In this document: one piece after another, positions 23,729-32,877 of the stretch
Numbering within the stretch: the stretch's first letter is position 1
Layout: each line of letters begins with the position of its first letter
NCBI RefSeq assembly: GCF_024734665.1
Contig: NZ_CP102931.1
Coordinates: 4,338,001 to 4,402,000, forward strand
Reading direction: 5' to 3'
Source: Variovorax paradoxus
GTDB lineage: Bacteria; Pseudomonadota; Gammaproteobacteria; Burkholderiales; Burkholderiaceae_C
Length of the DNA stretch: 64,000 nucleotides
Notes under the pieces: generated by a model
Databases searched by the model: none
What the model saw: the letters and a program-made list of their open reading frames with translations, nothing else
Told to the model about the DNA's origin: nothing
Program-made: the position numbers and the translations under genes

Positions 23729-26333
23729 ATGCGCGCATTGCTCACCACCTTCTCCTGGCAGGAACTCCGCCACCACCCCTGGCGCAACGCGGCGGCCGTG
23801 CTGGCCGTGATGCTCGGCGTGGCGCTGGCCTTCTCGGTGCAGTTGATCAACGCGTCGGCGCTCGACGAGTTCGCGAGCGCGGTGCGCTCGGTCAACGGCC
23901 AGCCTGACCTGGAAGTGCGCGCCGTGCAGGGCGGCTTCGACGAGGCCGTGTTCGAGCGACTGGCCCGGCACCCGCAGGTGGCACTGGCGAGCCCCGTGGT
24001 CGAGTTCCAGGGCCTGGCGCTGGCCGGCGAGCGCCAGGTGCCGATGCGCGTGATCGGCGTCGATGCGCTGGTGCTGCCCACCATCGCGCCCGCGCTGATG
24101 CCGCAGGCCACGGCCGGCGCAGACCGCTTCTCGCTGTTTGCGCCGGGCCATGTGTTCCTCAACGCCGCGGCCCGCAGCGCGCTGGGCCTGCCGACGGAAG
24201 CACCCGCCGGAATGGCGGAGACGATGCAGTTGCGCAGCGGCGATGCCTGGCAGAGGCTCAACGTCGCCGGCCATGTCGCAGCCAGCGGCACGGCGCTCGC
24301 GGTAATGGACATCGCTGCCGCGCAGGAGCTGTTCGGCCAGATCGGCCGGCTCAGTCGCATCGACCTGCGACTGACGCCCGGCACGGACAGGGCCGCCTTC
24401 ATGGCCTCGCTGCAGCAGTCGCCGGGCTGGCCAGCAGGCGTGCAGTTTGCCGAGCCCGGCGATGCGGCGCAGCGCGTGAGCAACCTGTCGCGCGCCTACC
24501 GCGTGAACCTGACGGTGCTGGCGCTGGTGGCGCTGTTCACGGGTGCGTTCCTGGTGTTCTCGGTGCTGGCGCTCAGCGTGGCCAAGCGCGCGCAGCAGTT
24601 CGCGCTGCTCGGCGTGCTGGGCCTCACGCCGCGCGAGCGGCTGCGGCTGGTGCTGGCCGAATCGCTGGTGCTGGGGCTGATCGGCAGTGCAGCCGGTCTC
24701 GCGCTGGGCACGGCGCTCGCGGCCTTTGCGCTGCGCGTTCTGGGCGGCGATCTCGGCGGCGGGTATTTCGAAGGCGTGGCGCCCACGCTGCACTGGAGCG
24801 CGGGCTCGGCGTTGTTGTACGGCGGGCTGGGCGTGCTGGCCGCGCTGGTCGGCGGCTGGTGGCCCGCGCGCGCTGCGCAGGCGCTGCCCGAAGCGCAGAC
24901 GCTCAAGGGCCTGGGCGCCGCGCCCACGCAGGGCAACGGCCACTGGCTGGCGTTGGGGCTGATCGCGCTCGGCGCGGTGCTGGCCAACGTGCCGGCCATC
25001 GGCGGCATTCCGGTGGCGGCGTACCTGTCGGTGGGCTGCCTGCTGGTCGGAGGCATCACCGCCCTGCCCTGGCTGATCGCGCTGCTGTACGACCGAGTGG
25101 CGCCGATGTTCGCGCGACACGTGCTGCCGATGCTGGCGGTCGAGCGCGCGCGCCGCATGCGTGGCACGGCGGCAGTGGCGGTCAGCGGCGTGGTCGCGAG
25201 CCTGAGCCTGGCGGTCGCGCTGACAGTGATGGTCGCGAGCTTTCGCGATTCGGTAACGCACTGGCTCGACGTGGTGCTGCCGGCCGACCTGTACGTGCGC
25301 GCCACCTCGGGCGGGCGCGGCAGCAACAGCGGCAACAGCAGCAGCACCGACACCGCTACCTTCTCGCCGGCCTTCGTGCAGTCGCTGGCGCAGCTGCCCG
25401 GCGTGGCACGCACGGGCACGCTGCGCACGCAATCGCTTCAGCTCGATGCAACACGGCCCACCGTGACGCTGATCGCGCGCAGCCTGGAAGGTGGGGCGAC
25501 GCAATCGCTGCCGCTGGTGGGTGCCGCGCTGCCCGTGCCCGAGGGACAGATCGGCATCTATGTGAGCGAGCCGATGGTGGAGCTGTATGGCGCGAAGCCG
25601 GGCACGGCGTTCACGCCGCTGTCGGATGCAATGGGCCTGCGGGCGGGCTCGAAGAAAGCTCAGACATTCTTCGTGGCGGGCGTGTGGCGCGACTACGCGC
25701 GGCAGTTCGGCACGGTCACGATGGATGCGCGGGACTTCGAGCGCATCACCGGCGAGCGCAATGTGAGCGACGTGGCGCTGTGGCTTGCGCCCGGGGGCGT
25801 CGGAAGGCGCGGTGCAGACTGCGGTGCGCGCCTTGGCGGCACGCCAGGGCGGCTCGTCCGCCGAGTCCGTCGAGATCGCATCGGTGGGGCAGATTCGCGC
25901 GACCTCGCTGCGTATCTTCGACCGCAGCTTCGCGGTGACCTACTGGCTGCAGGCGGTGGCCATCGCCATCGGGCTGTTCGGCATTGCCGCGAGCTTCAGC
26001 GCGCAGGTGCTGGCGCGGCGCAAGGAGTTCGGGCTGCTCGCGCACCTGGGCTTCACGCGGCGACAGGTGCTCGCGGTGGTGGCGGGCGAAGGCGCGGCCT
26101 GGACGGCCATCGGCGCCGTTGCCGGGCTGGGACTGGGGCTGGCCGTGTCGGTGGTGCTCGTGAAGGTCGTGAACCCGCAGAGCTTCCACTGGAGCATGGA
26201 CCTGCTGGTGCCATGGGGCCGCCTGCTGGCGCTGTGCGCGGCGGTGGTGGCCGCCGGCACAGTGACGGCCTGGATGGCAGGCCGGGCCGCCGCCGGCAAG
26301 GACGTGGTACTGGCGGTGAAGGAAGACTGGTAG
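23729..26333 (+). pseudogene. FtsX/MacB-like ABC permease interrupted by a +1 frameshift
   Basis: The product would be a permease of about 868 residues with two FtsX-type modules and large periplasmic domains. Transmembrane segments are seen at the N-terminus (NAAAVLAVMLGVALAFSV), near residues 260-400, around 420-520, and at the end. Reading from the ATG at 23729, the frame is good up to LWLAPG at 25795. It then turns into an arginine-rich shadow. The true C-terminal third continues from 25797 in another frame (ASEGAVQTAVRALAARQ) to the stop at 26333. One extra G in the GGGGG run at 25793-25797 explains this. It may be a sequencing error, real inactivation, or slippage. The divergent neighbour starts 81 bases away. 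Confidence 0.85.
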
Positions 26334-26346
26334 CGCCCTCGGCGTC

Positions 26347-28848
26347 TCAACGCGCCGGAGTCAACTGGATACGCTCCACCGTTTCCTTCTCGACAGCCCC
26401 CCGGCTGTAGACCAGCGGCACGTACTTGCCTTCGAGCCACAGCGGCGCAAGGTCGCGGTAGTTCGGGCTCTCCGGGTTGCCCGACTGGCCTGGCGTGTTG
26501 ATGACCCGCGAGGCGTCCCAGTTGCCCACGTCCAGCACCATGCGAAACGATGCGCCCGCCGTCAGCTTGTAGTCGCTGGCCCGGTAGGTCGCCGCCATCG
26601 GCGTGAAGGAAGAACCGGACATCGGCCAATCGCCCACGTCGAGCTTCTTGCGCGTGGCGGCATCGACCACGCCGCCGAGCGGATGGCGGAACTCGGCACG
26701 GTGCAGGGCGCCCCACTTCCACGCCGCAGGGTCGGGGCCTAGCTTTGCACCGAGCTCCTGCATCGCTGCTGGCAGTGTCTTCAGCAGCAGTGCGTCACGC
26801 TGCTCGTTCGTAACCCAGCCGAACGGGTTTTCGAGCAGCAGCACCATGCGGGTGTTGTCGCCGGGCGCGGCCAGCGCGGCGCCCGCATCGCCCGCGCCGG
26901 CCTTGAGCACGGCGGCGCGCAGGGGCTTGCTGCTCCACACCTCGTACAGCGCGGCAGCAGCGCTGTCGCGGTCCATGGAGCCGTCCCAGCCCTGCAGCAT
27001 GCGCAGCGCGGTCGCCGTTTGCGCGTCGTCGCTGCGCAGGCCGGCGAGCAGCTTCAGCACGCGCTGCGCGGGCGTCGCGACGATGTCGTTCTGCATGCGC
27101 TCCGAATCTTCGACGGAGAAGCGCGAGCCTGCCGCCACCTTGGCCGCGAACAGCTCCTTGAGCCGCCGCGCCCGCGCCGCGTCGCTCCACTCGTAGCCCA
27201 CGCCCTTCTTCGCGGCGGGATGGTCGGGCGGAATGTTGTTCTCGTTGGCGGTCACCACATAGCCGCGCGACGGGTTGAACTCCGAAGGCAGCTCGTCGCC
27301 GTTGCGGAAGCCCGACCACTCGTAGCGCCCGTCGCCGGGCACCGGCATCAGCCCGTCCCAGTTGGGCCGGATGGGTGTCAGGCCGCCGGGTATCCAGCCG
27401 ACGTTGCCGCTGGTGTCCGCATAGACCTGGTTCTCGCCCGGCGCGCCCCAGCGGTTCATGGCCGCGCGGAACTGATCCCAGTTGCGCGCGCGCATGTAGT
27501 CCATGGAACCGAAGTACGGCGCCATGCCGGGCTCCAGCCACGCCGCGCGCAGTGCATATGCGCGCTGCTTGCCCGGTTCGGACAGCAGCACCGGGCCATG
27601 GCGCGTGAAGGTGTTGACCACCTCGCGCGGCGCGCTCTCACCCTTGACCGCGATGCGTTCGGTGACGCGCACCATCGGCTCCCAGCGGCCCTGGTAGCGG
27701 TACTCGTTGGCATTGCGCGGGTTGAGCTGATACACGTACAGGTCTTCCTGGTCCATGTAGAAGCGCGTGAGGCCGAAGGCGATGGTGCCGTTATGCCCGA
27801 TCGACAGACCAGGCAGGAAGGGCTCGCCCGCGCCGATGGCGTCCATGCCCGGTGCGCTCAGGTGCGTCATGTAGCGCAGGCTCGGCGCGCCGTGCGCACG
27901 GTGCGGGTCGTTGGCCAGGATGGGCCGGCCGGTTGACGTGAGCTTCGGCGAGATCACCCAGTTGTTGCTGCCATAGGCGCCGGTCGGGTCGCCTTGCGAG
28001 GCCTGCAGCTGTTCTGCTTCATCGCTGCCCGGCAGTTGGGCTACCGATGACACGAGCCGCGTGTTGGCCTTGGTGAACTGCGGCGACTCGGTCGCGCGCA
28101 TGTAGGCCGCGCGCAGTTCGGCCGCGGGAATGGTGCATGGGTCGAGCCCCGGTGGCACGCGCGGGTTGATCGGCGGATCGAGTTCGCGGCGCAGCCAGTC
28201 GGCCTTGATGCCGGCTCCGCCCGCGCAGTACGCACGGGCGCGATCGATCTCCGACGTGAAGTTGAGCGTGAGGCCGTGATGCCGGATGCGCACCACGTCT
28301 TCGGGCGACCACGTTGCCGGCTGGTAGCCCAGCAGCGCGAACTCCGGCGGCAGCAACGAGGGCTGCGCGCGCACCTGCGCCACATAGGCATTGACGCCGG
28401 CCGTGAAGGCCTCGGCCACGCGCTTGGCGTCGGAGCCGTAGGCCAGCCACTCGCGGTACATGTCGCCGCGATAGAGCACGGCGCGCGCGGCGCGGTCGTT
28501 CTCGACCCAGGCGGGGCCGAAGTCCTTCGCCATTTCGCCGAGGCCGCGCTTGCGCCAGAGATCCATCTGCCACAAGCGGTCGCGCGCGGCGATGAAGCCC
28601 TGCGCCACAAATGCGTCGTAGAGCGTGCCCGCATAAAGATGCGGCACGCCCCAGCGGTCGACCAGCACCTCGGCCGGCTTCTCGAGCCCGGGCACAGCGA
28701 ACGATGAGGAAGGACGCGTGGGCGTCTGCGAACCGGGAGGCCCCGACGCGCAACCCGCAAGCACGAAAGCTGCGAGCGCAACAACGCCGAAGGAATGCCT
28801 TTGACCTAACGAGCGCCGCGATGCGGGGCGCAGGTTTGTTCTTTTCAT
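26347..28848 (-). CDS. Penicillin acylase family lipoprotein (Ntn hydrolase)
   Basis: An 833-residue amidohydrolase. A lipobox LAG-Cys33 ends the signal peptide. The alpha-chain segment is followed by the autocatalytic site AYGSNNWVIS, in which Ser294 becomes the N-terminal nucleophile of the beta chain after cleavage of Gly293-Ser294. The later parts are typical of the penicillin/aculeacin/homoserine-lactone acylase family (NDPHRAHGAPS, TANENNIPPDH). It removes acyl groups from amides; candidates include penicillins, acyl-homoserine lactones and peptides. Lipoprotein anchoring is unusual for well-studied members. The start at 28848 has AGGAGACG upstream. The next gene, at 28958, is divergent. 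Confidence 0.9.
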   Translation of the reverse strand: MKRTNLRPASRRSLGQRHSFGVVALAAFVLAGCASGPPGSQTPTRPSSSFAVPGLEKPAEVLVDRWGVPHLYAGTLYDAFVAQGFIAARDRLWQMDLWRKRGLGEMAKDFGPAWVENDRAARAVLYRGDMYREWLAYGSDAKRVAEAFTAGVNAYVAQVRAQPSLLPPEFALLGYQPATWSPEDVVRIRHHGLTLNFTSEIDRARAYCAGGAGIKADWLRRELDPPINPRVPPGLDPCTIPAAELRAAYMRATESPQFTKANTRLVSSVAQLPGSDEAEQLQASQGDPTGAYGSNNWVISPKLTSTGRPILANDPHRAHGAPSLRYMTHLSAPGMDAIGAGEPFLPGLSIGHNGTIAFGLTRFYMDQEDLYVYQLNPRNANEYRYQGRWEPMVRVTERIAVKGESAPREVVNTFTRHGPVLLSEPGKQRAYALRAAWLEPGMAPYFGSMDYMRARNWDQFRAAMNRWGAPGENQVYADTSGNVGWIPGGLTPIRPNWDGLMPVPGDGRYEWSGFRNGDELPSEFNPSRGYVVTANENNIPPDHPAAKKGVGYEWSDAARARRLKELFAAKVAAGSRFSVEDSERMQNDIVATPAQRVLKLLAGLRSDDAQTATALRMLQGWDGSMDRDSAAAALYEVWSSKPLRAAVLKAGAGDAGAALAAPGDNTRMVLLLENPFGWVTNEQRDALLLKTLPAAMQELGAKLGPDPAAWKWGALHRAEFRHPLGGVVDAATRKKLDVGDWPMSGSSFTPMAATYRASDYKLTAGASFRMVLDVGNWDASRVINTPGQSGNPESPNYRDLAPLWLEGKYVPLVYSRGAVEKETVERIQLTPAR

Positions 28849-28957
28849 GTGTCTCGTCTCCTGCCTTGTTGTAGATGGCAGGGCACAGTATCCCGATTTG
28901 CGCGCCTCATCGCACCTTGTGGGCGTTACAAGGCATGACTTGTAGACTGGCGCCGAT

Positions 28958-30043
28958 ATGCAGCAGCAAACACCTTCCACCTCCTCGTCTTACTGCAGCG
29001 GCTGGCTCGGCGGCGCAATCCGTCGCATCGAAGCCGACTACCAGCGCAGTGCCGACACGCACCTGATCCCGCTGCCCTTGCCCTCGTTCGCCGCGCACGG
29101 CATCGACATGTACCTGAAGGACGAATCGACGCACCCGACCGGCAGCCTCAAGCACCGGCTCGCACGTTCGCTCTTTCTCTATGCGCTGTGCAACGGATGG
29201 GTGCGCGAAGGCACGACCATCGTCGAGGCCTCCAGCGGCTCGACGGCCGTGAGCGAGGCCTACTTCGCGCGGCTGCTGGGCCTGCCCTTCATCGCGGTGA
29301 TGCCGCGCACCACTTCGCCCGAGAAGATCGCGCAGATCGCCTTCTACGGCGCGAGCTGCCACTTCGTCGACCATGCCGCGCAGGTGTACGAAGAAGCCCG
29401 CGCGCTTGCCGAGCGAAGCGGCGGCCACTACATGGACCAGTTCACGTATGCCGAGCGCGCGACCGACTGGCGCGGCAACAACAACATCGCCGAGAGCATG
29501 TTCCAGCAGATGTCGCGCGAGCGGCATCCGGTGCCCAAGTGGATCGTCGTGGGCGCGGGCACGGGCGGCACCAGCGCGACCATCGGGCGCTACCTGCGCT
29601 ATCGCTGCCACGACACACAGGTGTGCGTGCCCGACCCCGAAGGCTCGGTGTTCTCGGCCTACCACCGCACGGGCGACGCCACGCTGACGGCCGCCGGCTC
29701 GCGCATCGAGGGCATTGGCCGTCCGCGCGTGGAGCCGAGCTTCATCCGCACGCTGGTCGACCGGATGATCGAAGTGCCGAACCTCGATTCGGTAGCGGCC
29801 ATGCATGCGCTGTCGGCGCTGCTGGGGCGCAAGGTCGGGCCGTCGACGGGCACCAACTTCATCGGCATGCTGGCCGTGGCGCAGGAGATGCGCGCGGCCG
29901 GGCAGCAGGGTTCCATTCTTTCGCTGCTGTGCGATGCGGGCGAACGCTACCTGCCGAGCTACCACGACGCAGCGTGGGTGCAGAACGCCTTCGGCGACAT
30001 CGGGCCGGCGCAGAAGCGCATCGATGCGCTGGTGGCGTCGTGA
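28958..30043 (+). CDS. PLP-dependent cysteine synthase family, L-cysteine desulfhydrase (Cds1)-like
   Basis: A 361-residue fold-type II PLP enzyme. The lysine that binds PLP is Lys65 in [18 protein letters not shown], and the substrate loop is [14 protein letters not shown]. The glycine-rich phosphate loop is [13 protein letters not shown]. This motif set is like the Mycobacterium tuberculosis Cds1 desulfhydrase, which splits cysteine into H2S, pyruvate and ammonia, rather than CysK or CysM. Start: TAGACT lies just upstream and no ribosome site is visible. The stop overlaps the ATG of the next gene by one base. The sulfur link to the AttH-like neighbour is not known. Confidence 0.85.
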   Translation: MQQQTPSTSSSYCSGWLGGAIRRIEADYQRSADTHLIPLPLPSFAAHGIDMYLKDESTHPTGSLKHRLARSLFLYALCNGWVREGTTIVEASSGSTAVSEAYFARLLGLPFIAVMPRTTSPEKIAQIAFYGASCHFVDHAAQVYEEARALAERSGGHYMDQFTYAERATDWRGNNNIAESMFQQMSRERHPVPKWIVVGAGTGGTSATIGRYLRYRCHDTQVCVPDPEGSVFSAYHRTGDATLTAAGSRIEGIGRPRVEPSFIRTLVDRMIEVPNLDSVAAMHALSALLGRKVGPSTGTNFIGMLAVAQEMRAAGQQGSILSLLCDAGERYLPSYHDAAWVQNAFGDIGPAQKRIDALVAS

Positions 30044-31113
30044 TGTCTCCCCTGCCACTGCTGTCGCGCCGCGGCCTGCTGCTGGCGGCGCTCGCGGCGG
30101 GGCCGCTGGCGGCATGGGCATTGCCCGAGCGCCGGCTGGAGTTTCCGCGCGACTTCGGCAGCCACCCTGACCTGCACACCGAGTGGTGGTACATCACCGG
30201 TCATGCGAAGACGCCGGCAGGGCGCGAGTTCGGCTACCAGGTGACCTTCTTCCGCTCGCGCGTCGAGGCCACGCAGGGCATGCGCTCGGCCTTCGCGGCG
30301 AAGCATCTCGTGTTCGCGCACGCGGCCGTCACCGACCTGCAAGGCCGTGTGCTGCTGCATGACCAGCGCATCGCACGCGCGGGCTTCGGCGTAGCGGAGG
30401 CAAGCACGAGCGACACCGACGTGCGCATCCGCGACTGGTCGCTGGTGCGGGAAAAAGACGGCATCTACGTCGCGCGCATTCCGGCTGGCGAGTTCTCGCT
30501 TGACCTGCGCTTCACGCCGACGCAGCCGGTGCTGCTGCAAGGCAATGCAGGCCTCTCGCGCAAGGGCCCCGACGAATCGCAGGCGAGCTACTACTACAGC
30601 GAACCGCAGCTCAAGGCGCAAGGCAAGCTCACGCTCAAGGGACAGTCCTTCGACGTGGGCGGCACCGCATGGCTCGACCACGAATGGAGCGAGGCGCTGA
30701 TGCACCCCGAGGCCGTGGGCTGGGACTGGATCGGCATGAACCTCGACGACGGCAGCGCCCTCACCGCCTTCCATCTGCGGCGCAGCGACGGCAGTGCGCT
30801 GTGGGGCGGCGGCTCGTTCCGCCCGCGCGATGGCGCGGCTCGCATCTTCAGGAACGACGAAGTGCGTTTCGAGAGCCTCAAGACCTGGGACAGCCCGCGC
30901 ACGCAGGCAAAGTACCCGACGCAATGGCGCGTACAGACGCCCTCTGGCAGCTTCGAGGTGCGCGCCCTGCTCGACGACCAGGAACTGGACAGCCGCGGCT
31001 CGACTGGCGGCGTGTACTGGGAAGGCGTGAGCGACCTGCTCGATGCGCAAGGGCGCCGCGTGGGGCGTGGCTATCTGGAGATGACGGGCTACGCTGCGCC
31101 GCTGCGGCTGTAG
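30043..31113 (+). CDS. AttH/CrtC-like lipocalin-domain protein
   Basis: A 356-residue secreted protein of the CrtC/AttH family (two lipocalin-like halves). A twin-arginine-like signal (LSRRGLLLAALAAG) starts the product. Family features are HTEWWYITGH, DQRIARAGFG and GTAWLDHEWSEALM. Databases often label such proteins carotenoid 1,2-hydratase, but no carotenoid gene is present here. AttH works with an ABC exporter (AttEFG) in Rhizobiales, so a partnership with the LolD-like ATPase and the FtsX permease elsewhere in this window is plausible. It overlaps the cysteine-desulfhydrase gene by one base. Confidence 0.85.
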   Translation: MSPLPLLSRRGLLLAALAAGPLAAWALPERRLEFPRDFGSHPDLHTEWWYITGHAKTPAGREFGYQVTFFRSRVEATQGMRSAFAAKHLVFAHAAVTDLQGRVLLHDQRIARAGFGVAEASTSDTDVRIRDWSLVREKDGIYVARIPAGEFSLDLRFTPTQPVLLQGNAGLSRKGPDESQASYYYSEPQLKAQGKLTLKGQSFDVGGTAWLDHEWSEALMHPEAVGWDWIGMNLDDGSALTAFHLRRSDGSALWGGGSFRPRDGAARIFRNDEVRFESLKTWDSPRTQAKYPTQWRVQTPSGSFEVRALLDDQELDSRGSTGGVYWEGVSDLLDAQGRRVGRGYLEMTGYAAPLRL

Positions 31114-31474
31114 CCTTTGTGCGTTTCTAGGGGCGTGTGTTCGTTCGGGGTGCGTGCGAATGACACCTGGTACTCCCCTCCGCGAATGTCCCCCGCCTTC
31201 GGCTCCTCCTTTATTTCGCTGCGGGGAGTACCCGGTGCCATTCGCACATGAGCGCGGCTCTTGTGCCGGCCGATCGACCGCTGCGTCCATCGATCACGTC
31301 GATGGTTTGCTCTGCGCAGCGAAATAAAGGAGAAGGCCGCAGGCCGGGGGACATTCGCGGAGCAGAGCACACCGTCGGCGTGAGCGCGCCCCAAACATCG
31401 CAACATCAACACAACATTCCAAAAAGAGAACGGTAGAGTGCATCCGCTTTTCGGCCGGAATCGTAAGTCCCCCC
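31114..31474. other. Gene-free gap carrying a nested inverted-repeat element
   Basis: This 361-base gap holds no credible gene. Its centre is the two interleaved inverted-repeat pairs at 31154-31360, listed separately. The promoter of the DUF4399 gene should lie within the last ~70 bases, but no clear boxes are seen there. Confidence 0.6.
31154..31360. repeat. Nested inverted repeats (intergenic palindromic element)
   Basis: Arm A at 31154-31178 pairs with A' at 31223-31247 (23 of 25 bases). Arm B at 31180-31223 pairs with B' at 31315-31360 (about 40 of 45, with small length differences). A separate small palindrome, CCATCGA / TCGATGG, lies at 31287-31305. The order is A-B-A'-B', so the element can fold in two competing ways. 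It looks like a dispersed repeat family of this genus rather than a terminator. The transcriptional effect is unknown. Confidence 0.75.
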
Positions 31475-32017
31475 ATGAACACCCATCACCACCTGAAAAC
31501 GCCCGTCATCGCCAGTGCCTTGCTGTCGATCAGCACCTCCTTCGCCATCGCAGCGCCGCCCGACGTCGCGCTCAAACCGCTGGAGACCACGGAATCCGTG
31601 ATCAGCGACATCAGCGCGAACGATCGCACGCGCCCTTTCCTGCCCGGGGAAAAACTGCTGTACTTCACGAACATCAAGAACGGGGACCAGGTGAAGTCAC
31701 CGTTTCGCGTCGCGTTCGTGGCTTCGGGCATGGGGGTCTCGCCCGTGGTCGCCGGCGACATCAAGAACACCGGTCACCACCACATCCTGATCGACATGCC
31801 GCTACCGGTGGATATCAAGGCGCCGATTCCCTTCGACAAGCCCGACGAGTACCTGCACCAGCACTACAAGCACTATGGGAACGGAGAAACGGAGGCCGTG
31901 CTCGACCTGCCGCCCGGCAAACACAAGCTGCGCTTGCTGTTCGCCAACCACGCGCACGTGCCGTACTACGTGGCCAGCCGGGAGATCGAAATCACCGTGC
32001 TTCCGAAGGCCAACTAG
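31475..32017 (+). CDS. DUF4399 domain-containing secreted protein
   Basis: A 180-residue periplasmic protein. The signal peptide ends near AIAAPPDV. The DUF4399 domain is seen as YFTNIKNGDQVKSPFRVAF, MGVSPVVAGDIKNTGHHHIL and PPGKHKLRLLFANHAHVPY, each with conserved glycines and histidines. The His-His-His turn and the late HAHVPY could bind a metal, but the family function is unknown. It stands alone between the repeat element and a gene remnant. Confidence 0.85.
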   Translation: MNTHHHLKTPVIASALLSISTSFAIAAPPDVALKPLETTESVISDISANDRTRPFLPGEKLLYFTNIKNGDQVKSPFRVAFVASGMGVSPVVAGDIKNTGHHHILIDMPLPVDIKAPIPFDKPDEYLHQHYKHYGNGETEAVLDLPPGKHKLRLLFANHAHVPYYVASREIEITVLPKAN

Positions 32018-32350
32018 CAGCCCTCGCGACAGGCGCTACACGCTCCTCGACAAAATCCGGACTCAAGGAAACAGGACACCGTACATCATCTATGGGGGCT
32101 CGAATGCCAACGGTCAGAAAGTCGAAGCTCGAAATCGAGGCGCCATTGGTTTGACAAATAGCCCCCCAGAGCTATTCGAGTACGTTCTTTCGGCGCTTGC
32201 CATTCATCCGAATCGAATTTAGAGGTCACTGGCCACAGCCACCGCTGAAGCTGTAACTGTTGTAGCGGCGTAGAAGAACTGACAACCGGACGACTCCCCC
32301 GCGCGTTGGGAAAAATTACCAGAACCGTCCTAAGACAGAGGAGCCCCATC
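32018..32350. other. Gap with a decayed gene end
   Basis: This 333-base gap carries the receiver-like remnant at about 32031-32222 and then the likely promoter region of the YXWGXW gene. It is visibly less GC-rich than its surroundings. No other gene is seen. Confidence 0.6.
32031..32222 (+). pseudogene. Decayed C-terminal end of a receiver-like domain protein
   Basis: A frame ending at the TAG at 32220-32222 reads like real protein over its last ~60 residues: DKIRTQGNRTPYIIYGGS, then GQKVEARNRGAIGLTN and SPPELFEYVLSAL. The pattern (strand, helix, short strand, helix) is that of the end of a Rossmann-like receiver or TIR-like domain. Upstream the same frame turns into an arginine/proline-rich shadow of the DUF4399 gene, so the rest is missing and there is no start codon. 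Base composition is less GC-rich than the neighbours, which suggests imported DNA. Confidence 0.55.
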
Positions 32351-32824
32351 ATGAAAATCCGAATCGCAGTACTGGCCATGGCCGGCGCCCTTTCAATCCT
32401 TGCGAGCCCCCTTGCCGCCAACGCGCAGGTCTCGGTGAACATCAATGTGCCCGGGCTGGTGATGACAGCACCGCCGCCGCCACGCTACGAACCCCTGCCA
32501 CCGCCGCGCGGCGGCTTCGTCTGGGTACCGGGCCGCTGGGCCTGGGACGGCCGTGCCTACGGATGGCGTCCGGGTGGCTGGCAGCCCGAGCGCGCAGGCT
32601 ACGCCTATGCCCCGGGCCGCTGGATCGAGGACCGCGGCGGCTGGCGTTGGACCGAAGGCGACTGGCGCCGGCGCGAGGCGTACCGTGAAGCGCGCCGCGA
32701 ACGCGAGTGGGAAGAAGAGCATCGCCGCCGCGACCACGATCGCGACTATCGGCGCGGCCATGACCACGATCGCGACCGCGGCGATTTCTGCCCGCCCGGC
32801 CAGGCGAAAAAAGGCAACTGCTGA
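32351..32824 (+). CDS. YXWGXW repeat-containing protein
   Basis: A 157-residue secreted protein. The signal peptide runs to about residue 26 (ASPLAANAQ). The mature part has Trp-rich repeats (FVWVPGRWAWDGRAYGW, GYAYAPGRW, GGWRWTEGDW), then a very charged Arg/Asp/His stretch and a tail CPPGQAKKGNC with two cysteines. The YXWGXW family is widespread in betaproteobacteria; its role is unknown, though envelope and metal-stress links have been suggested for relatives. The start at 32351 follows GAGGAGCCCC. A long palindromic terminator follows the stop immediately. Confidence 0.82.
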   Translation: MKIRIAVLAMAGALSILASPLAANAQVSVNINVPGLVMTAPPPPRYEPLPPPRGGFVWVPGRWAWDGRAYGWRPGGWQPERAGYAYAPGRWIEDRGGWRWTEGDWRRREAYREARREREWEEEHRRRDHDRDYRRGHDHDRDRGDFCPPGQAKKGNC

Positions 32825-32864
32825 TGCAATGAAAAAGGGAGCCTCGGCTCCCTTTTTCATTGCA
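32825..32864. terminator. 40-base perfect palindromic bidirectional terminator
   Basis: A perfect 19-base stem with a 2-base centre (TC). The GC-rich core GGGAGCC / GGCTCCC is flanked by A5 on the left and T5 on the right, then by TGCAATG / CATTGCA. It ends both the YXWGXW gene (its stop touches the palindrome) and the livM end at 32878. Confidence 0.9.
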
Positions 32865-32877
32865 GTTGCCTTGCTTG

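Noticed and set aside
25798..26410. The arginine-rich C-terminus of the 900-codon permease frame
   Set aside because: After the G run it loses all membrane character. The natural FtsX C-terminus lies in the other frame and ends at 26333.
30043..31113. Calling the AttH-like protein carotenoid 1,2-hydratase
   Set aside because: The label is inherited through the CrtC fold. No carotenoid genes are in the window and the protein is exported by a Tat-like signal.
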